DNA of 64,000 nt, from positions 1-64,000 of the forward strand of contig WNNJ02002254.1 in NCBI GenBank assembly GCA_012934845.2. The letters are read 5' to 3'. Numbering within the stretch: position 1 is the stretch's first letter; each line of letters starts with the position of its first letter. Source of the stretch: Pomphorhynchus laevis (Eukaryota > Acanthocephala > Palaeacanthocephala > Echinorhynchida > Pomphorhynchidae). A program made the position numbers and the translations under genes. The notes below the pieces were generated by a model that did not search any database, was not told the origin of the DNA, and was given only the letters and a program-made list of their open reading frames with translations. Positions 34,843-46,029 of the stretch are shown here, piece after piece.

Positions 34843-34897
34843 ACACTGCAAGACGGTGAACAGTTTTGGCTTTGAGAAGCCTCATCAGTTGCAGCAA
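34843..34897 (-). ncRNA. Type I hammerhead, array unit 2 (decayed)
   Basis: Same CAAAAC change as unit 1; the triplet is GTC and stem I (CTGCAA/TTGCAG) is intact. Units 1 and 2 share the change, so it predates their duplication or was homogenised. Confidence 0.7.
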
Positions 34898-35186
34898 TAC
34901 AATGTATACACATGAAAACACTATATATTGACTAAAGCACAAAGAATTCACTATGTGCTAATTGCATGGCGTTGCTTGCGTTTTCGAAGTCAATGCAGTG
35001 AATTCCTTTCAGTGTAATAGACATAAGCGGGATCAGTAGATGATCAACATAATAAATTACATGGAAACAGCACTACCACCTTGGATCCTCAGAGGACTAA
35101 TTAATAAATTAGAGGTTTGCTTAAACCAGGACTGTCTATTACACCTATCTACTTTTCTCTCTATATATAGAGAATTTCATGCTTTC

Positions 35187-35242
35187 ATGCTGCAAGATGG
35201 CGTATCGTTTCGGCTTTAAGAAGCCTCATCAGTTGCAGCAAT
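35187..35242 (-). ncRNA. Type I hammerhead, array unit 3
   Basis: Core CTGATGAG and CGAAAC intact, stem II GGCTT/AAGCC with a CTTA loop, stem I intact. The cleavage triplet ATC puts a C-A mismatch at the base of stem III. Confidence 0.7.
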
Positions 35243-35526
35243 ACAATGTATACACATGAAAAACACCATGTATTGATTAAAGCAGAAAGAATTCAATATG
35301 CTAATTGCATGACGTAGTTTGCGCTTTCGAAGTCAATGCAGTGAATTCCTTTCAGTGTAATAGACATCATCGAAATCATTGAATGACCAATATAATAAAT
35401 TACAAAGGAAACAGCACCGCTGCCTGGTATCATCATAGGACTAATAAATAAATTATAGGCTTTTCTCAACCGGGACTGTCTATTACACGTATCTATTTTT
35501 ATACATACAGAGAATTTTATGCTTCC

Positions 35527-35582
35527 ACACTGCAAGACGGCGTATCATTTCGGCTTTGAGAAACCTCATCAGTTGCAGCAAT
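35527..35582 (-). ncRNA. Type I hammerhead, array unit 4
   Basis: CTGATGAG, GAAA and the GTC triplet are present. Stem II has one G-U pair (GGTTT/AAGCC) and stem III is weakened (GAAATGAT, then CCGTC). Possibly still active. Confidence 0.7.
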
Positions 35583-35673
35583 ACAATGTATACACATAAA
35601 AAACATTATATATAGAATAAAGCAGAAATAATGCACTATATGCTAATTGCATGACGTAGTTTGTGCTTTCGAA

Positions 35674-37038
35674 TTTCTTTTTATTTGAGTATAGGATACC
35701 GAGCGACTGGCAGAGCAGCACCATGATACCAATATGGAAAAAGAAGTGGAACGCAGCGGACTGCTCAAGTCACCGTCCAATTCGAATGATCTCGCAAACG
35801 ATGAAAATATTTGAACGAATTCTAGATAAGCGTATCCGTGACATTGTTGATATCACCGTAAACCAAACAGGATTCGTAAAAAACTGTGGCGCTATCCAAA
35901 AAATTGTGGCGCTAAAAACCACTGACGCTATCCACGCAGCACGACTGCTCCTAGAAAAACACTTGGAGAAAAATCAGCCGCTCCACATTGTATTCTTGGA
36001 TTTGGAAAAGGCTTTTGATCGTGTACCACATGAATTAATATGGTATGCGTTGCGTCAGCATCAAGTCCCGGAACATCTAATCCGATGGGTGATGCTGCTC
36101 TACGAGAATACCGAAAGTCGGGTTCTAAGCGCAGCTGGAATGTCACAGCCATTTCAAATATCAGTGGGGGTCCATCAAGGAAGTGCTCTCTCACCGGCAT
36201 TATTCAACACAGTTATGAACGCTATAACGCGTGATATCCAAAAGTCGATTCCATATACTATTCTTTACGCTGACGATGTTGGCTGGCGGCAGACAACAAA
36301 AAGGACCTGGATGAATCGACTACTGTTGGAATAACCGACTCGCACAATACGGACTACGACTTAATCTAGACAAGACCGAATACCTCACAACAGACCCACA
36401 TAAAAGTGGCACCATCAATATTAATGGCTTTGACCTGAGACGTACGGACCGATTTAAGTACCTCGGAACCATACTCTCGGCAAGCGGCGACGTGACTTAT
36501 GAAGTCAATGCACGAATAAGCTCAGCGTGGACAAAATGGCAAGCGACGACAGGTGTTTTATGTGACAGTTGCATCAAGGATCACCTTAAATCAAAGATCT
36601 ACCGCTCAATCATTCGCCCTGTGGCTATGTACGGCACAGAGTGCTTGCCTATTACCGAGGCAGGGGAACGACGCTTTGCGGCCATGGAGACGAAAATGCT
36701 GCACACCCGGTATGACCACGTGAGAAATATGGACATCCTCTGAAGATACGGCGTCGCCCCTATCGTAAATAAAATGCAAGGGGCCAGACTCCGGTGGTAT
36801 GGCCACGTGTTGCGGAGTGAAAATTATTCCCTTGCAAAGACCGCCTTAAAGTATGAGATCATAGGCAAACGCCCGAGAGGTCGACCCAAGCACCGATGGT
36901 TAGATGGCCTTCACACAGATATCAAGGCAGCTGGACTTCACCAAGACCAAGCCGAAAATAGAGCTAAATGGAGGGCTAAATCTCACATAGCCGACCCTGC
37001 CTCAAAGCGGGACAAAGGCTGAAGAATAAGAAGAAGAA
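35674..37038 (+). pseudogene. RTE-clade LINE, 5'-truncated, with target-site duplication
   Basis: RT motifs run in order: HRPIRMISQTMKIFERILDK, FLDLEKAFDRVPHELIWYAL, GVHQGSALSP, LYADDV and a C-terminal WYGHVLRSENYS, then RPRGRPKHRW. They are close to the RTE/BovB and schistosome SR2 pattern. The element lacks the endonuclease and begins in the RT finger region. AGTTTGTGCTTTCGAA is present on both sides (35658-35673 and 37039-37054), a 16-bp target-site duplication within a hammerhead repeat unit. The frame shifts at and just after YADD and there is a stop before the C-terminal block, so it is dead. Confidence 0.9.
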
Positions 37039-37251
37039 AGTTTGTGCTTTCGAAGTCAATGCAGGGAATTCTTTTCAGTGTAATAGACATCAGCGAGATC
37101 ATTAAATGACCAATATAATAAATTACAAAGAAAACAGCACCGAAGCCTTGGATCCTCATAGGGCCAATAAATAAATTAGAGGTTTGCTTTAACCAGGACT
37201 GTCTATTACACCTATCTGCTTTTCTCTATATGTAGAGAATTTTATGCTTCC

Positions 37252-37307
37252 ACACTTCAAGATGACGTATCGTTTCGGCTTTAAGAAGCCTCATCAGTTG
37301 CATCAAT
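37252..37307 (-). ncRNA. Type I hammerhead, array unit 5
   Basis: CTGATGAG and CGAAAC intact. Stem I is weakened (TGCAA against TTGAAG) and the triplet is ATC. Probably weak or inactive. Confidence 0.65.
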
Positions 37308-37596
37308 ACAATGTATACACATGAAAATCATACTATATATAGAATAAAGCAGAAAGAATTCATTATATGCTAATTGCATGACGTAGCTTGCGCTTTTGAA
37401 GTCAATGCAGTGAATTCTTTTCAGTGTAATAGACATCAGTGGGATCACTAAATGATCAATATAATAAATTACAAAGGAAACATCACCGCCGCCTGGGATC
37501 CTGAGGACCAATAAATGAATTAGAGGATTGATTCAACCAGGACCGTCTATTACACCTATATGATTTTTTCTATATATAGAGAATTTTATGCTTCTA

Positions 37597-37651
37597 CACT
37601 GCACGACGGCGTATCGTTTCGGCTTTGAGAAGCCTCATCAGTTGCAGCAAT
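37597..37651 (-). ncRNA. Type I hammerhead, array unit 6
   Basis: CTGATGAG, stem II GGCTT/AAGCC, CGAAAC and the GTC triplet are all intact. The first stem I pair is lost (GTGCAG after the site) and stem III has an A-C mismatch. Confidence 0.7.
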
Positions 37652-37690
37652 ACAATGTATACACATAAAAACATACTATATAGAGATTAA

Positions 37691-37885
37691 AAAAGAGTGT
37701 TGAATCAAACCTCTAATTTATTTATTGTCCTCTCATGATCTTAGGCAGCGGTGCTGTTTCCTTTGTAATTTATTATATTTGTCATTTAGTGATCCCGCTG
37801 ATGTCTATTACACTGGAAAGAATTCACTGCATTGTGTTGTCTTCGAAATCGCAAGCTACGTCATGCAATTATATATAGTAGCTTA
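37691..37885 (+). repeat. Inverted partial hammerhead-array unit
   Basis: The same family turns around at about 37690. TCAAACCTCTAATTTATT, AGGCAGCGGTGCTGTTTCC and GTCTTCGAAATCGCAAGCTA are in plus orientation, and the ribozyme itself is not reached. An inverted flanking piece is a known feature of Penelope-like element insertions. Confidence 0.7.
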
Positions 37886-37912
37886 TAAGGCTATATGGTA
37901 GCTTATATATCT

Positions 37913-37958
37913 CAGTCGTTTCAGCTGCCTTGATATCACAAGGCAGCTGAAACGACTG
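37913..37958. repeat. Perfect 20-bp inverted repeat with 6-bp loop
   Basis: CAGTCGTTTCAGCTGCCTTG, then ATATCA, then its exact reverse complement. Not followed by a T-run, and no gene abuts it. Confidence 0.9.
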
Positions 37959-38607
37959 ATGTAGTTTTACTACAGATGAGTGCTGCCGAATACCATCAGC
38001 TCGATAAGGAGTGATAAGATAAGTACGTCAGCTCTGCAAATAATCGAACTCTGGTTTTAGCAACATCTATGATTATGAAACTGAAGTTTATTAGTTCCTG
38101 TAGCACAGTTTTACACATATAAATTATATATAATTTATATGCTATATTATAAACATATAAATTATGTTATGCTATATTATGTTATACTATCTTACTAATT
38201 AGTTATAACTTATTATTAATATTTTTTTAATTTTTTCTAGTGTTCAATTTAAAAATACGATTTTTAGATAAATGATTTTACAAAATGTTTTTTCTCCCTT
38301 TTACACGTCCCCTAAAATAACACCATTCTTAAAAAAGCCAATTTGATAGTTTTATATATTTAATAATCATGCATCATACAGCTACAAAGAAAATGTGTCA
38401 TTTTAAACGCAATAAAAAATTTCACCTTCTATATACGCAGGTAGACATCATTGCTAGATAGACTGTGAAAACAGCTATTTCGTAGTTACAACAATTTCAC
38501 GCTTTTTATATGTGATGACAAAACAGCAAAACGAACACGAGACAGCAAGAACTAAGGTTCTATATAAAACTATATTTTGATAGTTTCAGAATGTGTTTGC
38601 ATTATAG

Positions 38608-38919
38608 CAAAGAACATTTCGTTTATGCAACGGGGACTACGAATTACTTTTATCCGTTAACCGTCGAAGCTATCAAATTCAAGAAAGTATTTCTAATAGA
38701 ATGCAGGATTGGTTGACCGATAAAGCAGCCTCGTTTATAAGCAAACGCTTAAAACATGTCGATCCAAAGGTTAAGCAGAAGTTGGCAACGGCATTGCAGG
38801 AAGAGTCCAACTCCACAGCTCTAGAAATCAATCCGTCAAATTTTTCGAATTTCCAAAATCTTCATCATCAAGAATTGAGTATGATAAATTCACAACATCC
38901 TTTGCATGCAAATCTTTCG
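38608..38919 (+). CDS. Candidate internal host exon, unknown protein
   Basis: 312 bp, exactly 104 codons without a stop, between acceptor TTGCATTATAG (ending 38607) and donor GTAAAT (starting 38920); both junctions are phase 0. It contains LCNGDYELLLSVNRRSYQIQ, MQDWLTDKAASFISKRLKHV and DPKVKQKLATALQEE, and is predicted mainly helical and basic in the middle. G+C and codon use differ clearly from the A/T-rich flanks. The last third is Asn/His/Ser-rich. I cannot name a family. Neighbouring exons were not found. Confidence 0.5.
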
Positions 38920-40084
38920 GTAAATTATAATTTAACATTGAACTAATTTTCAAAAAATTCGAATGATTTTCCAAAAACGTGAATTTTAGACAATTTCACT
39001 AATTCACCGAATTTCACATAAATCTAAGTTACTTAAATGCATCACAGCATTTTAGCAACTTTGATTATCAATACCCCATAATTACCAGGTATTAAAATTA
39101 AATTATCAAGATACAATTGAAAGAAGCACAGTATCTTTGAAAAAATCAATTAAAATAAAATTCAATTAAATTTTAATTAGAATTCAATCCTAAGAATTTC
39201 AGTAACCTTGATAATGAGTAACCTACAATTATCAAGTATTTAGCAATCATAAATATTTATAGTAGCATACCCGTGTATCTTATTTCAGTTATTTGAAAAA
39301 ATATCCCATATTTATGAACTATTTCAGACAATTTCAAAGAGAAAATCATATGAGATAAAATCATTAGTCAAGCATTAAATCAATTGCCTACTACAAATTT
39401 TTCTCTTTGTAACATTCTTGATTCCCCTAAAACATATATCATCTAAATATTTATTATTAAGTGGCTAAAAACTCTACTGAATTCTTTAGCTATAATCATA
39501 AAACTTTTTATATTTGCAATGACGTTGCGGCAAACCGAGTAATAAATAAATTTCTTACTAAAGATGCACTGTAATTGGGAAATAAACAAGTCAAGCATTA
39601 AATCAATTGCATACGAGAAAGTTCTGTCTTTTTAATATTCTTGATTCACCTAAAATATATAAATATTATTTATAATATTTATTATATTCAATTATTATTG
39701 TTTCATATTCGTTTTTGCTAACTTAGTAGATTTTGATTAAAATATCTGTACATTTTAATAAATACGGATATGTCGTCTCTTAAGTCGGCAAATTTTATTC
39801 GCTATACTTGACCATATATTTAATAATATTTAAATATGTAGTTAATATTATATAAAGTTAATGCTTAAAGCTTATATTAAAAAATTATATATGATATATT
39901 GAAACGGAAGGTACTCGGGGTCACTGTTAAATTATCAAAATCAAATGGCAAGACGCCCCACATTAGGTAGAAAATTCATTAAATTTTCAATTCCAGTTTA
40001 GAATCATCATCAGAAATTGTAATTAACTTGAACTTTTTAAACTTTTCTTCTAAAGTTTAGAAGAAATATATACTATTTTATATT
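38920..40084. other. A/T-rich, probably intronic
   Basis: A ~60-bp motif around CAAGTCAAGCATTAAATCAATT occurs near 39370 and again near 39585. Nothing coding seen. Confidence 0.45.
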
Positions 40085-40720
40085 AAAAATATACTATTTT
40101 TAGATTTTTTAATTTCCGATAATAGCATAAATCCTTTAAATAACATGTTTTGAATAAACGCATTTCTTCGTTTTAGTAAAGAAAAATAAATTGATATTTT
40201 TGAAATAATGTTAATCATCATTCTAAATAAATAGAGAGGCAAATAAATCAAATCAGCTAACTGAGTCTACGTATTTAATATAATTATAAACTAAACAAAA
40301 CATAATAATGCTAAATCAAAATTTAATAATTAAATAATAAAATAAATAATTGTTTTAAGATTTTTATAATTTAAATCACGTCATTTTTATGAATTGACAT
40401 AATAATGTTTAATCAAATTCTAGTGATAAAACAATATGTCTTTGTTTCGTCCATTATACGTATCAGGCATTTATCGAAAGGCCATCTTGTAATTCGCTTA
40501 TGTAAACACTTCGATTTATAAGTAGACGAATCAAATCAGCTAACTGAGTCTACGTATTTAATATAATTATAAAATAAACAAAACATAATAATGCTAAATC
40601 AAAATTTAATAATTAAATAATAAAATTAATAATTGTTTTTAGATTTTCTATAATTTAAATCAAGTTATTAAAAAAATGAAATTTAAAATAAAGGTCATTT
40701 TTATGAATTGAGTTAATAAT
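40085..40720 (+). repeat. Dispersed repeat Z, two tandem partial copies
   Basis: 40090-40400 and 40530-40715 match 4335-4721, sharing ATTGATATTTTTGAAATAAT in the first and AAAACATAATAATGCTAAAT in both. About 120 bp of unrelated sequence lies between them. Confidence 0.7.
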
Positions 40721-41121
40721 TTCTCAATTATTTAATAATTGAGAAATTATTAAATAATAAACAATTACTATAATAAATATTACTTAATCTTACTGCAAAC
40801 ATTTGAGGCGACAAATTTATTAGATATTTTTAAATATAATCACCTAAATTGTTTGAATAATCATTGAACAATGCCTATTACTAGATTTGAGTAGAATTAT
40901 TGACTAATAAAAATAGCAACATACAAAATAAAAATAGCTATGTCACAGCATTAATCAACGTTAAAAGATACTCTAGCTGCTATAAAATATTTATTAAAGC
41001 GGTATATAAATGCATAACGAGACAATTGACAACTAGATATCGCAAATCAGTATTCAAATAAATTTTTGTTTGATAGACTTTTTAACACGTCAAATGTCAT
41101 AACAAACATTTTTATTTACTA
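40721..41121. other. A/T-rich spacer
   Basis: Starts with a short perfect palindrome around AATTATTTAATAATTGAGAA. No gene seen. Confidence 0.4.
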
Positions 41122-41287
41122 AAGATTGATGGACATTATAGACACAATGTATTGTAAGAATTAAAATTTATTGCTAGTTTTCGACGATAATGTCCTTATG
41201 ACTTTTTAAGGACGCTATCGTCGAAAGCTAGCATTAAATAATTTTTACAATACATTACTCGTGTCTATAATGTCCATTAATCTTAAG
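41122..41287. mobile_element. Hairpin MITE
   Basis: The two halves are near-perfect inverted copies. TGATGGACATTATAGACACA at the left pairs with the right end, and TTCGACGATAATGTCCTTA / TAAGGACGCTATCGTCGAA lie near the centre around a short TGACTTT loop. No coding capacity; about 165 bp. Confidence 0.75.
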
Positions 41288-43140
41288 AAAGTTCAATTTG
41301 ACGCGAAAGCAAATATTGATTATTAAACTTTTTAATAGAGCAAAAAACGATATTCACGATTTGTATGACTTTGACTTTTGTAAAAATGTCAGTTTATATG
41401 AATTTATTTTATTCAATAAAGTTCAATAAATTCATTTTATAATATTAAAAATATGAATTTAAGAGTGTAGCATCAGAAGCAAATAAATGCTTGTCGATAA
41501 ATTAAACTGAATTACTTAATTAATACTAATTATTAATTAATAATTAATTAATATTTTAATTAATTAAAATATTAATAAATTATTAATTAATCAAATAATT
41601 TACGAATTATTTGTATAATATATTGTCTTCTTGATCATATTAAAGAACTTATTTCTTTGTTAGCTATTCTGATTATGTCGGAGTATGATAAAGAATTGTG
41701 GTTCAAATGTCTTTTAAACTGATTAGTGTTATATTTGCTTATCCGAAATAAGAATATCTAAAGTTAATAAATTAGAAAACTGATTGAATAAAGAATGTTT
41801 CCGTACAATAATTATCGATAACCGAAAATAGTTAAAAAATTAATTGAATATCAGTTTAAAATATATGTCAGAGTATTCTGGCTATTTATCTTTTGTTTTT
41901 TTTTGTTTTTTTATTTGTAAAATACAGGCAGTTTTTATTACACAAAATTGCAATTGTGTAAATTGTAATTTTAAAGATTAAAAATATGAAGCTGTCTTAA
42001 ATATTAAAGATTAAAACTTGTTGATGAGGTTGTTGCGAAAAAGTTTAAAAATTGACTAACGAAGTAGTGATGGATATGAATTTACTCCGAAATTAATACG
42101 CAGTGATTAGCAAATTTAATTAAAAAAATAAAAATTTAATAAAATTAATTAAATATAATGAAAAAAACTGTATCACAAAATCAATAGTAAATCTTCAATA
42201 AAGCTACTTTCCATTAATAAAATACCTGCGTTTTCATTGTTTTTATCCGCTACCATTATCTAGAATTAAAATATTATGATTAATAAATGTCGTGAAAGCA
42301 CGAACTAAAATATTTAATCAATACGGAATTTATTAGAGTTGCAGCTATAAATTATTTTAAAATAATTAACGATATTTATCTTTCTATATCAAACTGTTAG
42401 CGAAAAATAGAATATCGCTGAATGTAACGTGATCCTACACTTAGAAGTATTACTTTGATTTAACTGTGGAGAGTATCTCATTCAAACTAGACATCATTAT
42501 GGAAAAAGTTATTTCATAACTTTTTTAATAATGCGTTTATATCTTTTGAAGCTTATTCTGAAAATTCATTACGATATTAATGATATTACATCGTAAATAT
42601 ATATATCATATTAATCATGCATATTATATATCACATTAATATATTATATTTAATATATTATACGCAATATTATATTTATATTATATTTAATATATTAAAA
42701 TTATATTTATTATATTATAGTCAAATTATTTAAATTATTATGAAAATAATAATTAAAAATGTGTTGTTGATCACAGTTAGAGTGGATGTAGAGAGTGTGA
42801 ATATTTAGGTTTTCGACTAAGCATATTAATCCGTTAAATAATGCATCATTTGTGTGAACGAATTATTTATTGAACTCTTGATATGGACTTTAATTAAATA
42901 TGTATTGATTTGAACATAATCAGTTCAAAAACTTATTATAAAAACTTCTACTATTTCGGTCACTTGCTTCTATTACATATTAAAGATTTTATTTAAAATT
43001 TGAGTCTGCATTACAGCCTGCACTTATAAAGATTTGCTTAAATCTGACTGTTAATAGGGTTTCAAGTGGGTAGACATAAATGCTATGACAATTACACAAC
43101 GGGTAAATAATAAAAATGATAAAATGCAATTAACAAATTT
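41288..43140. other. A/T-rich stretch
   Basis: TTAATTAATAATTAATT repeats at 41515-41600 and TATTATATTTAATATA repeats at 42590-42720. No exon or element recognised. Confidence 0.45.
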
Positions 43141-43289
43141 TAGAATTAAAAAACGGCCCAGAAAAGCGCAAACGAGCAAAATTTGCATGCTTGGGCCCAT
43201 CTACGATAATGTTTAAACCAGTGGCATTCAACACCCTGGGTTGTCCTGGCCTAGCAAGTTAAATTTCTCAAGGACTTAGGACGATGCAT

Positions 43290-43912
43290 ATCGAGAGCAA
43301 CAGAAGATTTCATAGCTTGCCGATATTTGACTCAGATAATAAGAATCGCTATTCAGCTCGGAAATGCGGCATGCCTGTTGGAAGCTTCTCTGCTTTAGAT
43401 TTTGTTGAATTTGTAAATATAATAATATAATGAATTAGAAGCTATTTCTATAACATACGAAGATATAATTGTTAAATTTGATCAGCAAAAGATGATTAAA
43501 TCGTATGAAATCGTCGCTTTCAATTCGACGTTTTTTGTCGACGTTAAAATCAATGAAGCCAAAGTTGTAAATAGAATATAATATAGTAGAAGGGTTGATG
43601 AAGGTTGAATCTTAAGTATTATAGATGAAAATAGAGAGTTGATGTAGTATATTTATCTCAGTTATGTTGTAAATTAAATATGATAAAAAGAATTAGAATT
43701 TTGTGCAAATGGATTTATAAATCTCGATACATTGATTTCATTAATTCAAAACACATTGAAGTTAAAAGCATAATGCATACAGATTGCCTAAAAGCGTATT
43801 CTCAAGTACATACATTAGGATATAAACACGATACAATGAATAATAATCATAATATTGTTGATCCACGGAGCGGTTATTTACATCAAGTTTTCCTTGTTAG
43901 TTTATGAGCTCA
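43290..43912 (+). pseudogene. Merlin-type DNA transposase relic
   Basis: The frame at 43680-43907 ends in TDCLKAYSQVHTLGYKHDTM, then NHNIVDPRSGYLHQ. This matches the region around the second Asp and the VDPxTGxHTQ motif of Merlin/ISXO2-like (IS1595) DDE transposases. Upstream, VKINEAK at about 43545 fits the VEIDE(T/S)KF motif carrying the first Asp, here Asn. CGMPVGSFSALDFVE near 43375 fits the N-terminal SFF segment. Frames change several times and there are internal stops, so it is dead. Merlin elements are known from schistosomes and other animals. Terminal inverted repeats were not identified. Confidence 0.55.
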
Positions 43913-44400
43913 TACACAAATATTGAGTAAAACTGAAGAGCAATAAATCAGATCAGCTAAGTCTACGTATTTTTACTATTTTCATTTTCATTTAATTAGT
44001 GTGACCTTCGTTTTGATGAACGATTTACTGCTACGATTACCGGCCAGCATGTCTCCTTCTTATATAAAATTTAAAATAATGCTAAATAAAATTCAAAAGA
44101 TTAGTAATAAATAATCAAATAATTATAAATAATTATAAATATTAAACAATTATTATATTAGATTTAATATAATTTATATTCATAAAGTTAAAATTGAAAA
44201 TTGAAATTTAAAATAAAAATTAATTTTTATTAATTGACTAATAGATAACATACAATGTATTAAAATTTCATTATTTAATGTATTATATTTTATATTATAT
44301 AGTATGCATGAATGATCATTCAAAAATATGTTTCTTGTAAATTTAAATATATCATATTTATACTGTAAATAATGGTTTAAAATGATGTAAATTTAATGTT
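43913..44400. other. Repeat Z and RT scraps
   Basis: Pieces similar to repeat Z (43945-44260) and a short RT tail scrap (44270-44400, ATTTCATTATTTAATGTATT). No intact feature. Confidence 0.4.
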
Positions 44401-45250
44401 CATATCTAGATATATACCTTCTTTATCATCAATATAAGTTTTATTAAGAATAAGATTACTTGAATAAATTTGTTCACATTTTGAACAAATTTGAACATAT
44501 TTTTATGTCAAATTATTTATGTTACATTTTGAACATATTTTTATGTCAAAAATATGTGTCTTGTAAATTTAAATATGCAATCTTCACGATATAGATTAAA
44601 AGTAGTTTAAATTGATATTAATTATATGTTCATATCTAGATATATATACCTTCTTTATCATTAATATTGGTTTTATTAATGCTACCTTTTTATTTTTCAT
44701 AATAAAAAAGTTAGTATTTATTTTTTATAATATTTCGTTGATTTTGCTGTTTGATTTTAAAAATTTTAATAATTTTATAATTTAGTAGCCCAATTTTATA
44801 ATTGGGCTACTATTACCACCCATTGGAACACCTTATACTTGTCTGAATATAGATGTCCCTACTTTTAAATAATTTTGATTTATCAAAATATTTAATGGAT
44901 TCTATTAATTCAATTTTATTCATATATTTATATTCAGCTAAGTCTACGTATTTTGTAAAAATTATTAGAATTAAATACACATATATCATCAATGTATCGA
45001 AACATATATTTCATATATCTACATTGTTTAGATTTAGTTTTTACACAGTTATGAACAAATTCATATTCTATAAAGCTTAAAAATAAGTCAGCTATAATTG
45101 GGCAATATTACCTCGAATTGAATAAATATATATCTCCTTTGCTTTCAAGTAATTTTGCTTCATCAGAATATTTAAGGATATAATTGGATTAATATTACCT
45201 CCCATCGGAACACCTTATATTTGTTTTACACTTTTTTATTTCACTAAAAA
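44401..45250 (-). pseudogene. Penelope-like RT core fragments
   Basis: The minus strand encodes GVPMGGN twice, at about 45195-45215 and 44800-44820. Between them lies FRYIDDICVFNSNN at about 44960-45010, followed by KIRRL- and DLAEYKY-like residues. GVPMG and YIDD are the fourth and fifth RT motifs of a GxPMG-type retroelement RT, which I assign tentatively to Penelope-like elements. Two overlapping, separately decayed copies are present. Broken. Confidence 0.5.
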
Positions 45251-45726
45251 AGCGAAATTCAGAATCCTTTTAATATCTGATTACACGTGGAGAAGGGAAG
45301 TGAAGCGAAAGAAAATCATTTCAACAAAATAATTGTAAACATTAAAATTTTTTAATTTTTCAACAGCTTTTGCTTTTCTATATTGTAACAACGAAGCTTA
45401 AAAAATAAATAGCTAACAACGTCTTCAATGACTAATAACCTTTGCAATAACTAATAACTTTAACAAATTATTCAATGAAACATATTGAACGTTTATCTTT
45501 AAATGTTCTTGACCATTATATTATTGAGTATAACATTTGTAAAGCGTGCCAATTTATATTGGCTGCGATGATACCAAATCCGTAAAACAGCTGAATTCAG
45601 AGTTAATAGCATATAAATACACATAAGGACGAAAACTTAAACAAAAAATAAGTTTTTTTAATAAAATATTAGACTTATAAATAGTCGATAATGATCTATT
45701 ATTGATAAAGAATTATTCAAGGTGGA
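45251..45726. other. A/T-rich spacer
   Basis: No feature recognised apart from sequence at 45670-45726 shared with 10440-10480, which belongs to the flank of the hairpin element. Confidence 0.4.
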
Positions 45727-45902
45727 TCAAAGAAAAGAGGAAATTCTTTTGATATTTGGCTAACTTCTGTTAGCATCTTCAGAAAATTACAATTTTAATA
45801 TTACAATTTTAAAATCACAATTTTTAAACTCAAATTTTAATTTTCAGAAGATGCTAACAAAAGTTAGCTAAATATCAAAAGAATTTCCTCTTTTCTTTGA
45901 TC
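45727..45902. mobile_element. Hairpin element with GCTAAC-GTTAGC motif
   Basis: Left and right halves are inverted copies: AAAGAAAAGAGGAAATTCTT outward, GCTAACTTCTGTTAGC inward. Each arm contains GATGCTAAC-(A)GAA-GTTAGC followed by (C/T)AAAT, the same motif as in the arms of 3133-4055. There is no coding capacity. A degraded half is present near 10440-10535. Confidence 0.75.
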
Positions 45903-46029
45903 CAGCTATAATAATTATTTAAAATATTAGACAACATCGAAACCTTGTTGGTTGTAAAAAACATTATTAAATTTTTAAATTTTGCAGAAACATAGCATTC
46001 AATCTCAATAATTAGCGAACAACCGTAAT

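Larger units (their letters stand above)
34330..37690 (-). repeat. Tandem array of ~344-bp hammerhead units (retrozyme-like)
   Basis: Six units lie in the same orientation. The motif GCCTCATCAG (ACCTCATCAG in one) falls at 34531, 34879, 35223, 35563, 37288 and 37632. The spacing is 340-348 bp, except for one gap holding a 1.4-kb LINE insertion. Each unit has a hammerhead block, a TCTATATATAGA palindrome, and a conserved CGCCTGGGATCC block. Ribozyme-bearing direct repeats of a few hundred bases are known as animal retrozymes and as pseudo-LTRs of Penelope-like elements. There is no coding capacity in the unit. Confidence 0.85.

Noticed and set aside
34485-35535. Recurring 60-90-codon minus-strand frames
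   Set aside because: They repeat with the 344-bp unit and result from its base composition, not from coding selection.
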